A stretch of DNA of 64,000 nucleotides from Phragmites australis (GCF_958298935.1 NC_084939.1:8075501-8139500), one strand, 5' to 3'. Shown: positions 31,721 through 44,536, counted from the first letter of the stretch. Program-made: numbers and translations. Notes: generated from the letters alone by a model not told the origin.

Positions 31721-32113
31721 AACTTTTTATTACGCGGCACCACATTGGTTTTCGCCGAGAATAATGCCCTCAAGATTTCTAATTCTATTGTGGCTTTTTT
31801 CTTGTGAAAAACTGGAACACCTCGCGCCACAGATCTTTTATATATATAAGGTGCTGGAGAGGATCTTTATTAGAGAAGGGGATCGAAACGCGCCGCCAAT
31901 GCTGTGTGAAGGGTTCCAAAAACTGTAAGTCATGCCAAACTGACCAATAGAAGATGGGTCCCGTGGGCCTCGCCATGTTAAGGTGCCACGCAGCATGGGG
32001 GTAGTTGCCATGAGACAACTTCCTCTGCTGGGTCACGTGACCCTTATAATGCCTTGTGCTATTGGTCCTCCGAAATTCTTTCTCTTTTCTGTGAATCTTC
32101 CATGATGTCTTGA
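31721..32113. other. Unassigned stretch left of copia insertion
   Basis: It contains a TATATATATAAGG sequence (31839-31851) and a CCAATAGAAG/CTATTGG pair, but no coding sequence or element end I can identify. The nested copia begins at 32114. Confidence 0.35.
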
Positions 32114-32504
32114 TGTTGGTTCTTCTCCCAGGGCCTTGAGGTTCAGAATGGACTCAAGCTGCACTTGCAAATACATAAAAAACGACAAGATACAACAAGT
32201 TGATGAACTCTCGCTGATCTCACGTATACATTGCAACTCATGCAAAACTCACGTATGCTAGAACTCGATCAATCGCAATTTGGTTAGAGATACATATCAC
32301 ACCTCCTCTTTATTTATTTTTGTTTTTTGTTTTCTCTTAGTTGGTTCCAAAAATAGACCCCTTTGCCCTGCTTATATACATGCAGGATGGACTTATCATG
32401 ATCAGACTAGGATACGTATTTGACTCCTATTTTCACTAGAAAACCTAAACCTACTTTACTTAGGACTCTATTTTCTAACCAAAAGCAACTAGATTAACTC
32501 AACA
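32114..32504 (-). repeat. Copia 3' LTR
   Basis: 391 bp. On the minus strand it runs TGTTGAGTTAATCTAGTTGC to GAACCAACA. It aligns along its length with 41913-42302 at visibly lower identity than the younger pair at 18170/21211. The polypurine tract AAGGAGGATAT is at 32505-32515. Confidence 0.9.
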
Positions 32505-32515
32505 ATATCCTCCTT

Positions 32516-35500
32516 AATCTTTTTGTCATCTACCAATGATACGTACACCGATCTTTTCTCTTATATCCATGAACTTTAATCATCCAAGGGGCTTGGTTAG
32601 GATATCAACAAGTTGGTCTTCTATGCAAACATGTCACACGTGTATCATCCCTGATTTAACACATTTTGTAATGTAGTTGAACCGCATCTCAATGTGTTTA
32701 CTATTTTCATGGTGGACTAGATTTTTGCTCGTGGAAATTTCTGACTGATTATCGATCTTTAGGGTCACTTTCTTCACTTCTATAGTTAACACATCTATCA
32801 ATAATCATCCTAGCCACACCCCTTGACATGTCGGCGAAAACCTGTGATGTATTATGCTTCACAAGAAGAAAGAGCGACTACCTTCTACTTTTGTGAACAA
32901 CAACTAATGGGGTTCGACCCAAGGAAAAACACCATACCTGAAGTGCTTTTCCTGTCATCGGTATCACCAGCTAGATCACTATCAGAGTAACCAACCAGCT
33001 AGCCTCCTTCCTTCTTTTTTTAGACACCATCGAAGTTTAGAGTTCCTTTCACATACCACAGTATGTGCTTCATGTTAGTTATATGCCTTGTTGTGGGCTT
33101 CTCCATATATCTGTTCAACATAACAATTGAGAAAGCTAAGTCTGGACGTGTGTGTAGCAGGTATCTCAAGCTATCGACTATACTTCAGTATAGGGTCTTA
33201 TCAACATGAGGGCTTATGCTTTATTTACTTAACTTCAAGCGGGATTCCTTCAAAATTTGTATTGGATTGCAATCTTTCTTGCCGCATTTTTCCAATACAT
33301 TTGTTGCATATTTGGTCTAGTTGAGCTTGATTTTTCTGGAGCTTTGATGAACTTCAGTTCCCAAGTAGCTGAGTAACCCAAGGTTGCTCATGCTAAATAA
33401 TTTCTTCATTTAAAGTTGTTGATATCTTCGGCATATCCTCTGGTGATTATAAAGTCATCCACATAAACTCCAACAATCAAGTTCCCTTTTTCTTGGCTTA
33501 TTTTGTACACCTCATGCTCCAATGGGCATCTTTTGAAATTGAGTGTCACCAAGGACTTGTCTAACTTTAAATTCCAAGCTCTTGGGGCTTAACGCATACC
33601 ATACAAAGCTTTGTGCAATCTTAACACCTTGTATTTTTATCCTTTCTCCTCAAATCTCAGAGGTTGCACAATGTAGACCTCTTCTTCCAAGTCACCGTTT
33701 AGGAAGGCTGATTTGAAATCCATTTAATGAACCTCCCACCCTTCATGTGCCATGATTGCAATGAGCAGGTGCACTGTCTCTAATCGAGAGATAGGGGCGA
33801 ACACCTCATCATAATCAACACCTTTTCATTGAACATACCCCTTTGCTACTAGCCTCGCCTTGTGCTTCACAATTATGCCCTGAGTATCTTTTTTTTTAGC
33901 TTGAACACCCACTTCAAACCTTTTGGTTTGTGGCCATCGGGCAATGGAATGAGCTTCCATTCATGCTCCAATATTTTTGGATGGAGAACATCTCCTCCTC
34001 CATAGCCTTTCTCCATGCCAACTCTCCTTTAGCTTCTTCAAAATTTGCAGGCTTCTCCTCACCGAGAAAACAAAGTCCTGAATATCCGAGTGCTATTGGG
34101 GACATGGCATCATACAAACTTTGGATGTCATGGTTCCATCATGGTCCTTCTGATGAGCTTTCTTCGGGTGCCATAGGTAGCGGAGATCCATGCAACACCG
34201 ATGCACCAAATGTAGTTGAGGAGTGCATGGTGAAGATGAGACAAGGGATTTGGACCCCATGCTTGTCTCGGGCGTATTTGGCGTATCTGGCATGATAGAC
34301 GAATGCTACATAGGAGGCGAGTACATCTCCATGTGTCTCTGTGTTAGGTACATCTTCATGAGGATAATGCACCATAAACACATAACCATCTTGTCATGCC
34401 TCTGTCATTGGATATCCGCTCCACTCCCACTGTTTCTCCTCCCCAAACATTGCATCATGAGTCATCACAACTTTTCATGTCATAGGCTCAAACATCTAGT
34501 AGCACTTTGTACTTGGATCATATCCAAAGAACACCATTGGCTTGCTTTGATTTGCTAGTTTGGAGAGGTGCAACGTCACCACCTTCACATGTGCAATACA
34601 CCTCAAGGCATGAAGGTGACCGAGACTTGGCTTGTTGCCATAGTAGGCTTCGTAGGGAGTTTTTTTTTATGATGCTCTTCGTTGGTGCTCTATTGAGGAG
34701 ACAGATGGTAGTTGATACTGCTTCTCCACAAAATTCACCTAGGACTCCCTTTCTTTTCAGCAGACTCCTTGCCATGCTAACCACCATTTGATTTTTGCTT
34801 TCAACTACCCCATTCTGTTGGGGAGAGAAAGGTGTCGTGAGGTAACTCTTAACTCCCAACAACTCACAATAATATGTGAATGAAGTCTTGGTGAACTCTC
34901 CACTATTGTCGGTACACAAAGCTCTCAGCCTGATATTCTTCTCCATCTCTGTTGTAGCTTTGATCCTTTAAAATGCCTCAAAAGCTTCATTTTTAGTGTG
35001 CAGTAGAGTCAACCATATATACCTTGTGAGTCATCCACCAACAGTAGGAAATAGCATTTTCCTTCATGCGTGGCAAGATAGATAGGCCCACATAAATCAC
35101 CATGCCATAGTTTCAGTGGTGGCTCTACTCGGTATTGTGCCACGGCTTGAAATGGGTTTCAATGTTGCTTGCCTATCAAACAACCATCGCAGATGTAGTC
35201 CACATGCTCAATCATGGGCATACCATGCACCATCTTCTTGTGGCCAAATCCTCAAGGGCATAGAAATTTACATGCATGTACCTTGTATGCCAATGTCACA
35301 CCTCTTCAGTGCTTCTAGCCAAAGAGGCACTCTAGGACAGCTTGATCGATGTGTAACACATACAAGCAGTTTCTCAATCTCCTTACCTTTGCCAACATCC
35401 TGCGTGTTCTCTTCATAATTGATGTCACTCCTTTGACCATAGTCTTAATATCGTTCTCATCCATACGGCCGAGACTAATTATATTAATTTTAAGTTTCAA

Positions 35501-35647
35501 GATGTAGTAGATGTTTGTGAATATCTGGTGTTCACTGGTGAAAACCTCGAACAACACTGAGTCCCTTATGTGTATCTCCACAGTCTTACCGTCTCCAAAT
35601 TTGACCTACCTTTTGATAGATATGTCGACCTCAGTAATGTTCTCTAT
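32516..35647 (-). pseudogene. Copia pol: integrase, RT, RNase H
   Basis: On the minus strand from 35581: the end of protease and the pre-integrase region (HIRDSVLFEVFTSEHQIFT, LKLKINIISLG). 34946-34518 is integrase (CTDNSGEFTKTSFTYYCEL and TPFSPQQNGVVESKNQMVV, holding an Asp and a Glu of the DDE triad). 34117-33914 starts the RT (ELAWRKAMEEEMFSIQKYW). Across 33900-32560, in shifting frames, are KARLVAKGYVQ, VYVDDFIIT (RT catalytic motif, intact) and RNase H pieces such as [19 protein letters not shown]. Many stops and shifts show long decay. This is the order of Ty1-copia (integrase before RT), opposite to the gypsy elements in the window. Confidence 0.85.
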
Positions 35648-36493
35648 TTTTGGTGCAAGAGATCGTCTTGCCCCAACAAGTATGGCGAGAGTTTCTTCTA
35701 AGGAGGAGACTCAAACTTGGAGACGAAGTTTGAGAGGAAGGAACACCACAAATGTATTGATAGTAGAAAAATGAATCGGTTTGAGAGGAGTATCACAACG
35801 TGACTTTGTGTTTGTGCCCCTCTGTGTCTTGTATGTTTTTTCTTCCCCCTCCTCAGATGACAATGGCCCCTTATTTATAGGGCTATGCGTAGCTTAGCGT
35901 ACAAGTTACCGCTATGTGCAAAATATCCAGGATCTGGCTGAGTTACATAGTCTTATCCTGGATAACTACTTTTTACCCTACATAGAAGATAAATATCTAC
36001 CATGGTAACTATTATGGTGCCTGTTCCTAGAGGGGTGAGCCGGTCGCTAATTGCGGCCCGGCGCTGCGGTGTCAGAGGTGTCAGGATAACCTCTATTGTA
36101 CTGGGGTGTCAGGACGACGACCACTAGCCTAGGTACTTAATGCTGGTCACTTCCTTGTAGGTAAAGGATGACCAGCATTCCTCTTCTGGCAGATTTTCTT
36201 TAGGCCTGATGGTTTACCCTGTAGCCTTTGGGAAGCTTGCCTAAGCCCCGAAGACGAGAGCTCCGGGAGGAGATGTGGCTTCGAGAGATGGAGGCTTTGG
36301 GAGGCATGGCTACAAGAGATGGAGGCTTCAGGAGGCATGGCTCCGGGAGATGGAGGCTTCGAGAGTCATGATTCCAAGAGGTGGTTACTCCGAAGCTCGG
36401 AAGTCAAAAAGCAGCCTTCAGGAGGTGTGGGCCCATGGGCATGGGCTAGCTGAGCCAAGGGGTCGTCGAGGGTCCTTAACAATGACGCCCACA
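35648..36493 (-). repeat. Gypsy 3' LTR
   Basis: 846 bp, matching 39985-40800. It carries one extra copy of a unit of about 30 bp (GAGATGGAGGCTT..GGAGGCATGGCT) near 36280-36350, which explains its greater length. Confidence 0.9.
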
Positions 36494-39400
36494 GTAGTCC
36501 CTCGTGAGGGAGGCTAGCGGAGTGGTCGATCACACGGTTCTTTCGGAGTAGGACCTCCGGCGGTCCCTGGCTTGCTGTTGATGGCTCATGGTCCCTAATA
36601 TCGCTTGGCTTGCCTAGGAAGATTCGACCCACTTGATCTGAACTGTCCATTTGATGATGCTAGTGACAAGGTGCATTGAATGCGCCCTGTGAGAAAGGCT
36701 CGATTATGCCTTGTCAGGCAGACATGGGACGCGTAGTGTCTTGTGGTTTTGGCTCGTGGAGGGCGGTTCTGCTCCCCCAAGATGTGCGATGGCACGAATC
36801 TTGCCAGGGTTGGCCTCGATGCCTCTCCAGGAGATGAGACATCCCATCATCTTTCCCGCCTTGGCGCCGAATATGCACTTCTCTGGGTTCAGCAGTATGC
36901 CTGTAGCCCGGAGGGTATCAAATGTTTCTTGTAGGACAGCGACATGGTTGGTTTTGAGCCAGCTTTTTACCACGATATTGTCCACGTAGGCTTCGACATT
37001 ACATCCAATTGCTGTTGTAGTACCTTGTGCACTAGGCTAGAGAAGGTGGCCCTAGAATTTCGAAGACCGAAAGGCATCTAGACGTAACAGTATGCACCGA
37101 AGGGGTAATGAAGCTGATCTTGCTCTCATCCTTTATCGCCATCCACACCTGGTGGAACCTGGAGTAGGCATCTAGGAAGCTTAGCAGCTCGCAGCCGATG
37201 TTAGAATCTACTAGCTGGTCGATGCGAGGAAGAGGGTACGGGTCCCGAGGGCACACTTTGTTTAGCAATGTGAAATCCTTGTACATACGACACTTTCCGC
37301 TGTGTTTCTTGACCAGGACGGTGTTGTAGAGCCAATCGGAGTGGATTATCTCTCGGATAACACAAGCCTTTAGTAGCTTCTGGACCTCCTCTTTTGTGGC
37401 CTCTGCCCACTCTAGGAGAGTATGCGAAGCCCCTGGCGTATGGGCAGGCCTTCAGGTCAACCTAGAGAGAGTGTTCGATAATGCAGTAGTTGACTCATGG
37501 GAGGTCCTGCGGGGACCATGTGAATGTGTCAAGGTTACCTTGTAGGACGGCCAAAAGCTGGGCTTCCTGCTCAGAGGTGAGGTCTGCCCCTATTTGGAAG
37601 GCTTAGTCAGGTTGGTCTGGATGTATGGGCACACGCTTTATGTCTCCCTCTGGTTGTAGCCTTGGGGGGCCATGGTGCTTGGGATATGCCGACGGAGGGT
37701 CCTTGGAGCCCTCTTGGGTTACTGCATGGATGTGGCAACCAGGCAGTGGAGCAGGGTGCCCGTATTCGATGTGCCTAGCCAGGTCTTGGTTGCCATGGAT
37801 GGCTATCAGTCCTGGGGTCTAGACATCTTCAAGTAGAGGTAATTGTGATTGGGCATGGCTCCAAATTTGTTCAGGGTTCCTCGTCTCGAAATGGCACTGT
37901 AGGCATAAGGCACGTCCACAACGTCGAAGGTGATTACTTCTATCCTTGCCGCGGGGCCTTCGTCGAAGATGATTGGATGTTCTATCTGGCCTAGGGCATC
38001 AAGAGGGCCCCATTGAACCCCTGGAGGGGTTTGTGGCCTAGTGAGAGCCAGCTCCATAGGATTCAGAGCTAGTCGAAGGCATGTATGAATAGGAGGTCTG
38101 CCGAGCTACCTTCGTCGACCAGTATTCTCCGGACCTCGACTTTGGCGATATTGGCTAAGATGACCAGGGCATCGGAGTGGAGAAATTTCACCCCACAGAG
38201 TCATCGATGGTGAATGTCATGGGGGCGTTGGTCCATTCGTGGGCCTATCGATGGATGCTGGTTGCTCCGATGCGGTGCACCTCCTGTGCGTAGTCTTGCT
38301 GCTACCGTTTTGAAGCATAGCCAGAGCTCCCTGGAGGGGTTTGTGCCCCTTCGTCGTGGTATCGCTCTATAGATGATCGGTACGAAGAAGGTAGGGCTAG
38401 CTGCGGAGGGTTCTGCAAGGCCAGATGATCAACCCGCCGGCTAGCCGGTAGCCTACGATCTTCGGACCGCTCCTTGGTGGCCCCCTCGGTTGAGGCAAAG
38501 GTTGCCTGCCTCCCGAGGTATTCTTCTAGAAAGGTAGTGAGGGTCCGACAGTTGTCGGTGTTGTGTCCTCATCACACGCCGTGTAGAGTGCACCAGGATT
38601 CCTCCTCGGAACACCAGTTCGGAGCACGACCTTGCTCCAGGATGCTTTCGAGGCGTCCTCGGCCATTTCCCTTGGGGTGGTTTTGGTTTGGAGCCCCACG
38701 GCTGGGGCTGATGTTGTTGATGTTTTGGCGTTGCCGCTGCCACCCCCTTTGGGACCCGGAGGTATGAGCCTCCTTGAAGCCCCTCTTCGCTGGGGGAGAG
38801 GGGGCGTGTGACTATCCTGCCTGCGAGTGTGACTTCTCTGGGTTGACACGGGAAGTCTTGGTAGCTCGCGAGCGCCTTTAGTGGAGTTTTTCCTCCTCTG
38901 CACATGCATATTCCTCGAATTTTCTCATGAGGACTTCCACCGTGCGTATGAGACGTCAGTTCAGCCGATCGTATAGGGGGCCTTCGGCCAGGCCCTGGGT
39001 TGCGGTATCGATGACCAAAGAGTCTGATATGCCCCTAATCTAGGCCTTGGTCTGGGAGAACCTTCGGAAGTAATCCCGAAGGGTTTTGATCTGCTCCTGT
39101 CTGATAGTGAACAGGCTTCTAGAGGTTAGTGGATCGATGAAGGTGCCCTAGAAGTTGTTGCAGAATAGGTCTTAGAGTTGAGACCAGGCGTGAATAGCGC
39201 CAGGGTCCAGTGCCCAGAACCAGCGTATGGCCACCATTTCCAAGGAAAGAGGAAAGCATTTAGCCATGGTGGCCAGTCCGCCCCCGCTAGCTTCTATGGT
39301 GAGGGCGTAGGACCGGATAAACTCATCAGAGTTTGAATCGACCTTGAATTTAGGTAGCTTTGGGGTTCGAAAGCCCTCCAAGAAGGGCGTCCTCTGTAGG

Positions 39401-39984
39401 TCGGCCTGCAAGGAGAGTCGTAGTCTTGCAGGGGATCCTTGCAACATCAGCTCTGGGTCTCCAGAGGCCAAACGTACAGGGCCCTGGCGTCGAAGAGTTC
39501 ATCGGGCCGTAGAGCTTGGATCGGAACAGCACCAGTTGTCATGGGGGGCGGTGGTGGTTGTGCGGGTAGCCTATTGCTCTACCTGTAGGGACATTTGTAG
39601 TTCCTCCATATGGGTTAGGAGTGCAACCAGGCGTGATTGACGCTCAGGTGGAATGGTGTTTTTGGCGGTGGCATTGGTCACGGCCCCTAGGGGTGCAGCG
39701 GGGACCTTGCCCTGCTGCTACTATTGCTGCTGGGTCTCTGGGGTAGGGATCTCCTTGGTGCTGGCCACAACTATGGTCATGGCTGAGTCGACGGTGGTTG
39801 TAAGGCCCTCGTTCCCCCTAGTTGGGGGTCATCATCGGCGCGGCCTACGCCTGGTCGTCTGGACTGTTGCACAGGCATGGCCGGGGGGTCGGCTGCCGTC
39901 ACTACGGCCTTGGTGGTCTTCTTCTTGGGTTGCATCCTACCTCTCTTAGCACTTCTGTGTTCGAGTCCCCATGGGCGGCGCGCT
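36494..39984 (-). pseudogene. Gypsy gag-protease-partial RT
   Basis: 39471-39172 is Gag (FKVDSNSDEFIRSYALTIEA, MAKCFPLSLEMVAIRWFWAL). 38905-38453 covers a spacer with a degenerate Cys/His knuckle and Pro/Gln-rich sequence. Near 38100-38130 the protease reads [11 protein letters not shown]. 38057-37806 continues it (VITFDVVDVPYAYSAISRRG, TLNKFGAMPNHNYLYLK). 37410-37032 starts the RT (CPRDPYPLPRIDQLVDS, FLDAYSRFHQVWMAIKDESK). 36985-36704 holds the catalytic box as YVDNIVVKS, where YVDD is usual, then LNPEKCIFGAKAGKMMGC. Stops occur throughout. RNase H and integrase are absent. The product would be inactive even if read through. Confidence 0.82.
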
Positions 39985-40800
39985 GTTGGTGCAAGAAATC
40001 GTCTTGCCTAAGTAAGTACGGCGAGAGTTTCTTCTAAGGAGGAGACTCAAGCTTGGAGACGAAGTTTGAGAGGAAGGAACGCCACAAATGTATTGATAGT
40101 AGAAAAATGGATCGATTTAAGGGGAGTATCATAGAGTGACTTTGTGTTTGTGCCCCTATGTGTCATGTATGTTTTTTCTTCCCCCTCCTCAGATGACCAC
40201 GACCCCTTATTTATAGGGTTGTGCGTAGCTTAGCGTACAAGTTACTGCTATGTGTAAGATATGCAGGATCTGGCCGAGTTACATTGCCTTATCCTAGATA
40301 ACTACTTTTTACCCTACATAGAAGATAAATATCTACCATGGTAACTATTGTGGTGCTTGTTCCAAGAGGGGTGAGCCGATCGCAAATTGCGTCCTGGCGC
40401 CGCACTGTCAGGGGTGTCAGGATAACCTCCATTGTACTGGGGTGTCAGGACGACGCCCACTAGCTTATGTACTTAATGCCGGTCATTTCCTTGCAGGCAA
40501 AGGATGACCGGCATTCCTCTTCTGGCAGATCTTTCTTGAGGCCCGGTGGCTTACCCCATAGCCTTTGGGAAGCCTGCCCGAGCCCCGAAGATGGGGGCTC
40601 TGGGGGGAAGCGTGGCTTCGAGAGATGGAGGCTTCGGGAGGCATGGCTCTGGGAGATGGAGGCTTCAGGAGTCATGGCTCAAGGAGGTGGTTACTCGAAA
40701 GCCCGGAAGTCAGAAAGCGGCCTTCGGGTGGCGTGAGCCCATTAGCATGGGCTAGCTGAGCCAAGGGACCATCGGGGGTCCTTAACAACGACCCCCAACA
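39985..40800 (-). repeat. Gypsy 5' LTR
   Basis: 816 bp. On the minus strand it runs TGTTGGGGGTCGTTG to TTGCACCAACA. It is highly similar to 35648-36493, whose first plus-strand bases (TTTTTGG versus TGTTGG) carry a point change in the terminal dinucleotide. Confidence 0.92.
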
Positions 40801-40805
40801 TCTAT

Positions 40806-41797
40806 GTAGTCAATCATATGGTTACTTGTGCCCGTATCAAGGTAGCATGCCTTGTTTTGAGTGTCATCGAGCTTCGACACCACCTTTTTTCGTGTAGGAA
40901 TGCTTCCTCATTTGATGCCAGTACTATGTGGAGGAGCTCACAAATTTCTACCATCAACAGTGCTGGTTCTCATAATTCTGTTTTGCGACAAAATTGGCTC
41001 TTTCTCTGCTGTTTGGTTTGGGACACTGTTTAGCAAAGTGTCCATAATTATTGCAATTGAAGCACTTGACTTTGGACAGGCTGAAGTCAGGTGGCTTTCT
41101 TTCATCATTGACATGTTTTCCATCCCCTCGGCCTCCGCCCTGTTGGTGCTCTCGTCCATGACCTCTTCAGTTATACCCTCCTCTAGTGGCATTGTTGGAG
41201 TCCTTGTCTCTTTTTTTTCTTCTTGTTCCTTAGTTCCCACCCAGCTTTGGTGAGGAGAAGCTACTCTCCTCCATCCTTTGAGTGTCGCCATACCTTGAGC
41301 CCTTCGTCAAAGGTCTTAAGACAACCAATTTCCTCCAAGACAGATATTCCTGTGATGTTGCTCAACTATTTGATTGTTTGAATAATGTGGAGAAACCAAT
41401 CTGGAACTGAACCGAACAGCTTATCGACAACATCGCGGTCATCTAGCTTTATGTCAAACTACCAGATCTTACCCACTAGTGAGGTGAGCTTCATGGGGTA
41501 TTTTTTTATTGTCTCTGAGTTCTCCATGCACAACTGGTTCGGTTGCCATTTCAGCTCCTGTGCGCATGCCTTCTTGACATGATCTTCGCCAATCCGCATC
41601 TCTCTGATCACTTCACAAGCTTCCTTTATCGTATCCTTGTCTTCAATAGCCATCATCACATCATCCGGTATAGCTTGAAAGATGGTCACCATGGTGCCTT
41701 GACCCTTGTCATTTTTTTTGTCTCTACCTTCAATCACTGACCATACCCCTAGTGAATTATGTCCATATTGATGGCCCATATGTTGTAGTTCGTTCAC
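40806..41797 (-). pseudogene. Copia gag and zinc knuckle, 5' part
   Basis: 41797-41459 encodes Gag of the UBN2 type (TIFQAIPDDVMMAIEDKDTI, KEACEVIREMRIGEDHVKKA). About 41291-40938 covers the zinc-knuckle region (a frame reading CFNCNNYGHFAKQCPK near 41030-41080) and the approach to protease; the protease is broken at 40805 by the gypsy and resumes at 35642. The frame differs between blocks. The order gag then pol on the minus strand agrees with 41913-42302 being the 5' LTR. Confidence 0.8.
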
Positions 41798-41898
41798 TTA
41801 GCATTGGGTATTAAATCAGGATTGAGGCACATATTGACTTGATGATGCCTTTCTTTGCTGCATTAGCTTCATCGTCGACCAGCACTTGACCCACCTAG

Positions 41899-42302
41899 GC
41901 TCTAGTACCAATTGTTGGTTCTTCAACTAGGGCCTTGACATGCAGAATGGACTCAAGTTGCACTTGCGAATATGGCAAAAATGGGAAGACACAACAAGTT
42001 GTCAACTCTTGCTGATGTCACGTATACGTTGCAGATCGTGCAAAACTCGCGTAAGTTAGAACTCAATCAAATTGCACTTTGGCCAGAGGTACGTATCGAA
42101 CCACCTCTTTCTTTATTTATATTTTTCATTTTCTCTTGGTTGGTTCCAAACATAGACCCCTTTGCCCTACTTATATACATGCGATTGGACTTACCATGAT
42201 CAGACTAAGATACACACTTGACTCTTACATTAACTAGAAAATCTTAACCTACTTTGTTTAGGACTATGATTCCTAACCGAAAGCAACTAGATTAACTCAA
42301 CA
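41899..42302 (-). repeat. Copia 5' LTR and primer-binding site
   Basis: The LTR is 41913-42302 (390 bp), TGTTGAGTTAATC to GAACCAACA on the minus strand. Directly inside, ATTGGTACTAGAGCC (41898-41912) matches the tRNA-Met-type primer-binding site of copia elements. Confidence 0.9.
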
Positions 42303-44536
42303 CTTTCTTCTGTCGATTTCTCTCAAATTCCTGTATTTTTTAAACAATCAGATACAAAATACAATATGTCGCAAAATGAGGTTAACGTTAAACTCCAAGT
42401 AGCATTTATGATAAAGTAACGATAATATATCCAATATATTTAATGTAAAATATGTACATAACTAACGTCATCACACATGCAACCTGAGTTCCACAAGACA
42501 AACTGATGGAGAAAACATTTAAAAACTTTAGTGCAATAGTCTCAAAAATGAGTAGGCCATGGAGCAACAACACTGCAGCTGAATGTATATAGGTCATTTT
42601 TCCAATGTCTAAAAAGAGACAATTTGTTTTCAATTTCATATATTTAGATAAAATGATAATCTGAGTTTTATTGAAAGCAAGTTTGTTTCGCTCCATATGT
42701 CGCACTCAGCTGAAGAGACACTGAACAAAGGCGGTAGTTGGAGAGCGAAAGACTGCCTGTCAATCAAAACTAAGTTTAAGATAACAATATTCTGTAGTGT
42801 CAGTTCAGATTTCGTTGAATCATGAGTTTTGTTCTCCTATGCACCCAAGGATCAATTCAAGCCTGTGGTAGGTCGAGCGGGCATAACAGCAGTGTCCTTT
42901 CCATTCTTCGGCAACCTGTTGTAATATTTGTTGCGGTCCTCGCAAGATCAACAAGCATCGCTTGGTAACACAGTTGTCCTGAACTCAAGCAGATGACTTG
43001 TTCTCAAGGATGCATCAAATGTACTCACTCCCCGAATCAAGCAGAACAATTGTACTCGCTCCCCAAGCTACACCACGCACAAGTGCGATAATTTTACTCT
43101 GAAATGCAAAATTCTCCATGCCTCCCAACCCCTATTTTTTAATTTTGTTTACTATGCGGATTGGTCACAGGTGCTAGGTGCAGGCCTCCAACATGTGCCA
43201 TTGGCGATTGGTGCTACTGTTGTCTATATGCACATTGTTCCTAATGTTAATTTAGTAGTATTTTGCTCATAGCACGCGTAGGGATAGGATCGTATGGTCC
43301 TAATTTTCTGTAATGAGATGATCCTAGCAGGCTATTGGTTTGGTGGAATTAACCAGATGATACTAGCTGGTGTTTGGCTCGTGATATGGTATGAGATGTG
43401 ATGGTAGTAAAATAGTATCGAGCTAACTATAATAGTACAGTACAAATAAATATAAATGAAAGTTAAATTTTATAAGCTCAACTCTTCTTACAGACCATGT
43501 TGGTATGGCCTAGCTCCTCGCTAGGGTGCGTGCTGCAACTCTACATTCATGTGTACATTCCTCACTGCATCTGATCTTGGACAGTTTCGCGATTTCATAA
43601 AATCCGAAGATAGTACGGAACTGATCACAATTCACAATAGTCTCGCATAATGAATATTCGTTGGACCAAAAAAACTGCATGTACATAGGTAAAAAAAATT
43701 CATTTACTTTTAGATAATATAATCCTAATCTTACTGAAAGCATGTTTTTTTGCTTCTTATATTTAACTTGGCTGAAGAGAAACTATATGATGCAATAGCT
43801 TAAAAACCAAATAATAAAAACAATTTGATATTACTGCAGTATAATGTTTTTGCTGAATCGAGAGCACGAGGGCTCACTCTCACCTTCCCATGCAAGAATT
43901 AACCACATGATGATCCAGGTTGGCGAACAAGTAGAGTTGTAGCTGAATTTTCCTTGACCCAAACCATAACTAGGAGTGACCCAGTGACCAATTCTAGTCC
44001 TTTTCTTGTTCCTTTTTATTTTTCTACAACATGTTATAGCAGTCCTTGCAACTTCAACGCATCAGTATAGGATCATAGTACAGTTTTGGATTTCTTCAGA
44101 TGTTTTGTGCTCCCACGCTTGGCCTTTGGCTATAATATACACACTCTCAGAGTCAAGCAGAGCAAATGTTTTGGCTTGCAAGCTGGAACACGGTACGGAC
44201 AGTCATTGGTATGAGTGTAGGAAACGCTTAGCCTTTGCATATAATATGCACACTCTCGGACCTATATACTCTTTCCTTGACTATGCATGGGGATGCTCAT
44301 AACAGAACACATCTAGCTCATACATGTTGATTTCTCTACCACCATATTTTATTTTAGACTATGAGTGTAGAACTTGAATTTGTGGACTACTCAAGTACCT
44401 AGCAGCCTAGCACATAGCAGTATTATATTGAAAGTGCCCCAAAATGTACAGTACTGTGTACTGGACATGGGTTGTATCGACAGCCTGTAGTTGTGCAGAT
44501 GCATATTTGTTGGCTCCTTGATTCAATAGCTTTGAA
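42303..44536 (+). repeat. Diverged copies of an unknown repeat, right block
   Basis: It holds the partners of the segments listed for 29281-31720, and two copies of the CATGTAYATAGGT segment about 1.09 kb apart (42582 and 43679), suggesting an old tandem array. 43280-43480 (GGTGTTTGGCTCGTGATATG) resembles MITE sequence, but I see no clear inverted ends. No gene is supported; 43510-43743 (-) is an open frame without known domains. Confidence 0.5.

Larger units (their letters stand above)
35648..40800 (-). mobile_element. Nested Ty3-gypsy with truncated pol
   Basis: LTRs at 39985-40800 (5') and 35648-36493 (3') are flanked by identical TCTAT (35643-35647 and 40801-40805), a clean 5-bp target duplication. 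The 5' LTR begins TGTTGGGGGTCGTTGTTAAG on the minus strand and is followed by GCGCCGCCCATGGGGACTCG, a plausible primer-binding region. Gag, protease and part of RT are present. RNase H and integrase are missing, since the RT sequence ends about 200 bp before the 3' LTR. The lineage looks like Tat/Retand-type by sequence style; this is inference. Confidence 0.92.
32114..42302 (-). mobile_element. Full-length but decayed Ty1-copia with nested gypsy
   Basis: The LTRs are at 41913-42302 (5') and 32114-32504 (3'), with a primer-binding site and polypurine tract in the right places and gag-pol on the minus strand. The insertion at 35648-40800 splits the protease region. Removing the gypsy leaves about 5.0 kb, a normal copia length. 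The flanks CTTGA (32109-32113) and CTTTC (42303-42307) match at only three of five positions, so the duplication is worn or absent. Confidence 0.88.

Noticed and set aside
43280..43480. Possible MITE (GGTGTTTGGCTCGTGATATG region)
   Set aside because: The wording resembles grass MITE ends, but I could not find matching inverted ends or a target duplication.
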